A DNA stretch of 64,000 nucleotides, taken from Corynespora cassiicola. Its lineage: Eukaryota > Ascomycota > Dothideomycetes > Pleosporales > Corynesporascaceae. Below, piece by piece: positions 57,639 through 64,000 of this stretch (positions are counted from its first letter, which is position 1; every line of letters starts with the position of its first letter). The notes beneath the pieces were generated by a model. That model worked only from the letters and a program-made list of their open reading frames with translations, had not been told where the DNA came from and searched no databases. The translations under genes and the position numbers were made by a program. Where the stretch lies: contig JAEUWY010000012.1 in the NCBI GenBank assembly GCA_022059125.1, positions 1,240,001 to 1,304,000 on the forward strand, read 5' to 3'.

Positions 57639-60238
57639 GTTTCCTGTTGGAAAGAGTTTTTGCTAGCTCCATAATTTCGATCGGTGGGAGTCGGCGAGCA
57701 CGAGCTTCAGCACGAATACGCTACATACGGTCGGGTGTAGTGGAGCTTTCAGAGTGGCAGTGCATGAGATGTTGTCACATCGTACAGCTTCCTTTTTCTG
57801 TTTTTGTCGTTTCAATCTAGTGCTCCTGGAGCACTCCGAACCTGCACCTAGGCATATGCATCAACATGCTCTGGGAAATCTTTTACCAACGAAAATCCGC
57901 AACACTGCAGGAGGGTATGATTCTCAGCACCATATCATCATTAGGTGACACCATTTACTCATGGGTTTGATCATGTGGTCTCCGAAGCGCTCATTTGATT
58001 CGTTGCTCCGTACTAGTGTGACTATGGAATTAGTTGCACATTGTAGATCTCATTCTTGTTACCGGTGTCTACTGACGCATAGATCAACCAGTTTGATAGC
58101 CTTGGAGACCAATTCCAGAAGATGGAAAGAATCTCATGCAATGTTTCCGGGGTGTGCTTACCAAGAGGAAGTCTTTGTGCGGTCATAAGAAGTCAACATG
58201 GCGGTTTTTAGTCTAACAGGTGCAGATTCAGGGCACGAACTCTCGAGGAATTTGCGTTAGGTGGAGTCTTTGAGTGCTGATCCTGAGTCTGTAGCATCGT
58301 GTAAGTATGGCATACTTTTAGCATATAAATCTTCTCATATTAAGGGCTTGTGGTTTTAGTTTGCGCCTGTTCTTTCTTAAGATTTTGTGCTGGCCTTGGT
58401 AAGATTGTTTACCAGCCTTGAAGCAACATAAATATTGGACATTCGCATATTCATGAGTTCTCTAAGAATCTATCAAATCCGTTGGGCCAGTATATGAAAA
58501 GCTTGATTCGGAGGATGAATTGTTCTAGGCACAGAAAAGTTGGATTCTAAAATCCAACTGTGATGTTTAGTATATTTCGACAATTATCGTGGGAGTTTTA
58601 GATTTCTATGGGTCTATATGTGCCTATTGACTCCACTGGTTCTCCGTTTACTGTAATCAAATCAAATTAACCAAACATGTTTGGTTTCCCAGTCCTTAAT
58701 GGTCACGAATAAGGCTGGGATAAGCGATCGATGCAAATATTAGAATATGAAGGACCTAATAAATATGATATTTTTAAAATGATTCTAGAGAAATAGAATA
58801 GCTAGAACAAGAGCTAAATATAACTATAATTGCTACAGTTATGATACTTATTATGTGTATATCAGTGTAGATTTTAAGAAAGGTGGAAAGAGACGTTATT
58901 CGCCTAGTAAGTGGCATGCTATGGAAACACTAATATACTGATTATATCATTGATTGGGATTCTCTAGTATAAAAAAGCGGATAATAATTATCGCGTGTTG
59001 TTGGCTAGTGACGTGTCGCTGGTTCCATCTTCACGCAATCTTGTCTAATTTCGAAGGACAGGTCTCTATATTCACCGGCAAATCCTTTTACACACCGGTA
59101 ACATATGAATCCTCGAGTATGTTTGTTGAAAATTTAAGATGGCCGAGCTTTGTGTGTATATATGGGCAGCTTATGCCTTGTTTAAGAAGATCAGTACGCA
59201 TTGCGGAAGTCATTTATCTCAGTCGTCGTCCATTTCGTTGAGGTTGAGGCTCGAAACCACGGTTCTGTCGCTCAGCAAAACACCATCACGAACATCACCT
59301 CCAGAGCTATACCTTGTTTACGAGTTGTGTAGCACCCTTTTAGCTACGTTTATTTGTCTCACATAGACCTCCAGCTTGATGATTCATCTGCACCATTTCT
59401 TCGTTAATCAGCTCACTCTTTTCATACATGAGCTGGACTCGCACCGGAGATAGATGATTTTGACAACACTCGTCAAGATGTTCTTGGTAGAACAAGAAGC
59501 TGAGAAAACGCTAGGCGACATATATGATATGATCGACACTGCCCATGCCCCATCCGCCTGCGCTACACGACGTGTCGATAGTTCCCCACGCAGGAATGGT
59601 ATTGCATAATATCACAGAGTCACCACATCGTATTTTCTGCTTTGCCTCAGGAGCGGTATAGTTCTCAAATGCAACTAGTCTACTATCGTGCTAGGACTAA
59701 ACGCATACGACCCTGAAAATCCGCTTAGACGGAAATCGCTCGAAGGGATGCAAAAATAGTAAACTAGCTTGCCTATACGAGTTTCATTTTAAATCGTGTG
59801 CTTAATGCAGAATAGCATGGCAGGCACAGAGTACACATGTCGGCCGTGCGGAGTTGGTACCCTATCTCGAGAGTCATTGCCGGATGGCAGGACGGATGTG
59901 GAGGCATACCCGGCCTAAGTGAATTTTTTTTGCCGCTCAATTATCCATATCATTATGTTTGATCCAGTCCACCGTTGATAAGATAAGCGCTCTGTATTTG
60001 TAATGATCGTGGTCTATTTCGGCGTTGACTAGCGGAGTCATCGGCTATACGCAAAACGGATGCTTGCAGGAAAATTTTCCTGGGAATTTACCAACGCTAG
60101 TTGACAATGTCAGTTTACACCGCCAGCCATGATAGTTTGCTCTTTTTTCTTGTTTGCAATGCATCGAAGAAAACACAATATATAGGTTTCTATTAGGAAA
60201 TACGCATCAATAACCCAAGAGATGAATACTCATCTACA
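57639..60238. other. AT-rich gene-poor block
   Basis: No supportable gene. From about 58200 to 60200 the sequence is AT-rich with only short ORFs, much like 13600-15330. This might be decayed repeat sequence, but I see no terminal repeats or coding remnants. Confidence 0.55.
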
Positions 60239-60325
60239 TCTTCCTTGGTCTAGTGGTCATGATTTCCGCTTGTCAACGCAAGTTATCAAGCGCGGGAGAC
60301 CGGGGTTCGATTCCCCGAGGGAGAG
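60239..60325 (+). tRNA. tRNA-Asp (GTC) with a 15-nt intron
   Basis: The cloverleaf folds by hand. The acceptor stem is tcttcct/agggaga. The anticodon stem is tccgc/gcggg with anticodon GTC at 60272-60274 in loop TTGTCA...C. The T arm is cgggg-ttcgatt-ccccg. The intron is 60276-60290, between positions 37 and 38, the standard site for nuclear tRNA introns. The mature molecule is 72 nt with discriminator G73, as expected for tRNA-Asp. Internal promoter boxes are A at 60246-60256 (TGGTCTAGTGG) and B at 60304-60314 (GGTTCGATTCC, a perfect match). The D stem is weak at one pair. Confidence 0.93.
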
Positions 60326-60345
60326 AAGCCCTCCGAACCGGTTCA

Positions 60346-60351
60346 TTTTTT
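60346..60351 (+). terminator. RNA polymerase III terminator of tRNA-Asp
   Basis: A run of six T on the coding strand, 20 bp after the end of the tRNA, is a standard polymerase III stop signal. Confidence 0.8.
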
Positions 60352-63325
60352 GCGGGTTTGTGGCCTGGTGTCAAAGGTTGATAATAGAAACCGTGCGTTT
60401 TTTTTTGGTGTCGCATACTCCTCCAAAAAGACAGTATACTTCTCCAACCTTTCTGCTTTGGAAGGTGTTTCGCAATTGGAGAAGCAGGGATATTTCTTAT
60501 TCATTTTCACTGATGACAAACAAGTATCCACGTATCTATCTAGCTTGGACCTTATCTCGATGATACTTTGGCAAAAAATGATGTCCGCAAGAATCTCTTA
60601 TTAGCGCTTCTGTTACGCCTTGCTACTCAAGTTCCAAGACTATATCAATACCTTTTGATTATTGTACCCCAATGGGGTGGCCTAGAAACACTATTCGGTG
60701 AGAACCTTGACCTCAGCGGCTTCGAAAAGTGAGCTTGTTGCTTTACCCTAAGGAAGCAAGCAGGCCAGGCGCCTCTCCACAATTAAACTCCGCCCCTCCG
60801 CCCTTATGATCAATCATTGCTTACTGCGGTTGTTTCGGTGGCATCACTGTTAGAAATTCCGCTCGCGATAATGCATGCCTGGCGCAAGATCCATTTCCTG
60901 GCGTTGTTGCTAGGAAAACAATCACGGTTTGTTTTACAAACTCGCCAGAATTGACCAGAGCAGACTAGCAGATACCACATCGCGATCATGACATAGAAAC
61001 TCGGGCATTCAATATTCTCAACGCATACATCGCCCATTGTTGACTCCTATCATGCCTCAGCCAAGTCTGTAAAACCCACCCAGGGTCCATCATGCCCTAA
61101 CAGACGGCCAAGTACCGAAACTGTCTCGGTACGTGCAAGAGGTAGCTGAACAGCCATCGCCCAACGCCAAGTTCGCTTTCGCAACGACCCCCGTCTCAGA
61201 TCTGCATCTCTCGGCTCAGGCCGAAATTTCGAAGGCCCCTTCAAGTTTGTCCTCCGCCATTGCATCTCCATCCACTGCTTACGTTTCGACCTGTATCTGG
61301 TACTCGCCGAATGTTTCACGGACGTCCAAATGCCTCAAAACATCGCGCGCGTCCAGATGGATGCCGCTCTTTCCATGACGCGCCGGCGCGCTCTCCATAG
61401 GGTCTCGTCTGGCGGGACCGGTCGAGTACGTGGATGCCTGAAGAGGGCCTTACGCACGCTGTACGCGTATCCCTGCCTCAACCGGCCGGGAGTTTGCGTA
61501 TCCACCACCGCATGTCCCCTCGCGCCATTCCTCAAACTCTAGATATGAAGCTTCCGTCCATCCGACCTCCCCGGAGACGAGACGCGACGGCACAATCCCT
61601 ATCGTAAACACCGGTGGCTGCTTTGGGGAAGCGGGAGCGGGTGGGTCTGGACTCTCGCCGTGCAGCGCGGGATACATGGACGGCGGAGGGAAAACCAGGA
61701 ATGAGGGGGCCAGGGGTGAAGCCGGCGGTAGGGCTGACACTGACAAGAGATGGTAGTAGCGAGCCGTTGAGAAAGGCAGAAAAAAGCCACAGTTTTTCTC
61801 ATTTCCCCAATTTCGGGATGTCCCAGGGCGCGGGATGAGGCTGCAAGATTGAGATTGAGTATCCCGTGGGGCCTTGCAATCTTGCGGATTATTCTCCCCG
61901 AGCCGACTCCCAGCAAACGTACGATATCTTTCCGCCCTCTCTGGATAATCTCCTTGATCACAGGGAGTTTCCTCGTCTGAACTTGCGCCCTGCTCGTCTG
62001 TCCGCGACCAAACAACTTGAGGGTTTTGGCTATCCCTGCGCCAGGGGTATCCGTTCTCGATCGTGAATCTTGACAGTGACAAGCAAGGCGACGGCCAAGC
62101 CACAGCCTCACCCAGCATACCCCAGATCGACCTTTGTCTCTGTCGCTCTTGCGCACCTCCCCAAACGAGGATTCCCTGCGTAGATTACACGCGCGGATCC
62201 GGCATGGATGGCCTCGTTTTGGATGGTTTGATGAAAGGGGAACGCGCGTCTCAGATGCCCTCTTCCCCGGGCGTCCGCCGACTTGGCAAAAGGAGTCGGA
62301 AACGGGATCTCTGGCACTCCTGCACATCCTCTACCCCCCTCTCCCTACCACTTTTTTTTTTCTTCTCCTGGCGAGCAGACGGCCGAGCCATGGATGCTTG
62401 GGACGGGAGTCTGAAACAGGGGCTTTTGACGCCCCGTGCCGTCAATGGCTTCTGGAAGGCTACATGGCTTACTACACATGGGGCGTCAACAATAGCCGTT
62501 TTGGTACTAGACGGCCGGAGGATAGGGAGTGGGATGTGGGGGGACGGTTCGGCCAAAAAAGGGGACCCAGTCGGCCCGACTTTCGATGATTGACAAGTAA
62601 CGGGCGGGCATTGCAGTGCAGCGCCTGAGGAGCCTGGGGGGGGAAGGGATTTCGGCTTTATCGGGAAGCCGAGGGAGAGTTGGAGCGGTGGGTATGAAGT
62701 GCATGGCGTTGCTGCTACCGACAAGCATCAAGCATATGCACTGAACTCTGGAAGATCGTCTGCTGCAGGTATGGGAACCCTCAGCTTTGACGGCAGTAAT
62801 GTAATGACTACAAGGTGTGGACATTTGAGATCTACTTAGTGTGTGAACTACCTGAGTCAAGTGACGCCAAAGTTGTGGCAGGTTGAAAGAAAATCTTCAA
62901 AGACAGATACGAGCACACCATAAGACACTCCCTTGTTTGGTCACTCAAAAAGCAATAGCGTCTTTCAAAGTAAAATCGTGCAATTCATTATAATGAGCAG
63001 TCATGTACCACATGATGCTAGCTACCTGGTTGATTCTGCAAGCGATGCGAAAAAAGCGAAAGCCGTCGTACTTGAACGATGCAATCTATTTTCCGTTTGG
63101 TATCATAAAGACCTCAAGTCTATACCTCCACCATTGTTGTCCTAATGCGTCTTTTAGACGAGATGGCTCGCCGGAGTGTGTCGTTAACATTGATAATGGA
63201 AAAGAAAGGAAAAATACACGACCAACGCCCTATACCGTCCCATTGCCCATGCTCCCAATGCTATGCAAATTAAAAAAAAATCCTAACATCTGCACCTGTG
63301 TTGAACATGGCTGTGTAATCAAGAT
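60352..63325. other. Intergenic, 3 kb
   Basis: No supportable gene. Two long overlapping - strand frames (61450-62118 and 61599-62327) are GC-rich, Pro/Ser-rich, lack domains and look like shadows of non-coding sequence. The rightmost part is the 3' flank of the HAD hydrolase gene. Confidence 0.55.
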
Positions 63326-64000
63326 TTACTCTTCAATAACACCAGTCTGAACCATGCTCGCCCTCAGGACTTTGCGATACTCGCGCTCAATGCCGTGCTT
63401 CACGGCATCCAGTACAGTATCGACGGTGGCCCGGGGCTGGAAGCGGGGCGTGGTTCCCTCCTGGAAAACACCCGTGCGAACCAAAATGCTGTACCACTGG
63501 TTGTCGGCGCGCTTATCAAACTCGTTGGTACCACGGATATCAGACTCAGGAGTGTCTCCCACAAAATAGACAGTGTCAGGGGGGGAGTCAATGCCATGTG
63601 TGTCCTTGCGCCACTGCTGGAGCAGACGAGTTGCAAATTCAAAAGTGCCAATTTGAGGCTTTCCAAAAGCAGTCGTCTTGAGCTCCTTGCCAGTGACGGC
63701 CTTGAACATAGCTTCGAGTGAGACCCTGAGGGCGCCCATTCCGATTCGGGTCAAGTCTAGAAGTCGTTAGTGCATGTTCACGATAATCTAGATCGAAGGT
63801 CAATGCTCACCATGAGAAGCCGACCAAACGACGTCATTGTGGCTGAAGAAAACTGGTGGACCCTCGTCGAAATTTGCGGACCTGGTTCCAAGCCTGCCGT
63901 TCTTGCTCATGAGCAAATCAAGAATGATTTGTTGGTCAGAGGCCCAGTCGCGCGAATCCGCAAAGACGAAAATGGCCTCAATCTCGACCTCTGCAAAGTT
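63326..64000 (-). CDS. HAD-family hydrolase, CECR5/YKR070W-like (5' part outside window)
   Basis: Two exons are visible: from beyond 64000 to 63811, and 63756-63326 with the stop codon. The N-terminal part lies past the right edge. The joined sequence reads VVWSASH-D-LTRIGMGALRVSLEA. KPQIGTFEFATRLLQQW contains the HAD motif III lysine, and VYFVGDTPESDIRGTNEFD is motif IV with its acidic residues. WYSILVRTGVF completes the class IIA HAD fold. These marks and the FVFADSRDWASDQQIILDLL segment fit the CECR5/HDHD5 group (yeast Ykr070w, mitochondrial). The substrate is unknown. The catalytic DxDx motif I must lie outside this window. Confidence 0.9.

Noticed and set aside
61450..62327. Two overlapping - strand frames of 222 and 242 codons
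   Set aside because: Neither shows domains or an exon structure, and the two compete for the same DNA; likely chance in GC-rich sequence.

Overview
This 64 kb window comes from the nuclear genome of a filamentous ascomycete (Pezizomycotina). The evidence is protein genes split by short introns of about 48-205 bp with GT..AG ends and CTAAC/CTGAC-like branch sites, a Zn2Cys6 regulator with a fungal-specific middle region, a bilirubin-oxidase-type multicopper oxidase, and an intron-containing tRNA-Asp. I cannot name the genus from the sequence.

Layout, left to right. Positions 476-4791 hold two + strand housekeeping genes: mitochondrial cysteine desulfurase NFS1 and ESCRT-I subunit VPS23. A 6.2 kb gene-poor stretch follows, then a secreted multicopper oxidase (11030-13272) and an AT-rich gene-poor block. 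From 15454 to 27577 all genes are on the - strand: an isocitrate lyase/PEP-mutase-family enzyme, a Zn2Cys6 transcription factor, an NAD kinase and spermidine synthase. A lone small-molecule-type methyltransferase lies head to head with spermidine synthase, followed by epsilon-COP, a membrane-anchored glycerophosphodiester phosphodiesterase, gamma-tubulin, a possible small ORF and a flavin amine (polyamine) oxidase (28150-39803). After another gene-poor stretch come a conserved Ser/Pro-rich hypothetical protein (-), ARP2 (-), RPL5 (+) and a 1179-residue leucine-rich-repeat protein (+). The last 8 kb is sparse: a possible gene relic, tRNA-Asp(GTC), and the 3' part of a CECR5/YKR070W-like HAD hydrolase that runs off the right edge.

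The genes serve core cell biology: Fe-S cluster assembly, endosomal sorting, COPI transport, microtubule and actin nucleation, ribosome structure, NADP and polyamine supply. Accessory functions are the secreted oxidase, the PEP-mutase-like enzyme, the methyltransferase and the zinc-cluster regulator. Spermidine synthase and a polyamine-oxidase-type enzyme lie 10 kb apart, but nothing shows they are co-regulated. I found no polyketide, peptide or terpene synthase, no intact transposon, no CRISPR and no obvious new multi-gene system. The most notable features are a GC-AG intron in epsilon-COP, a perfect inverted repeat around the TATA element of the multicopper oxidase, sharp C-to-G strand switches near the 3' ends of two genes, readable 54-nt introns, and a methyltransferase of meroterpenoid type standing alone.

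Exon boundaries were set by hand from splice motifs, reading-frame continuity and family conservation. No alignment was run.
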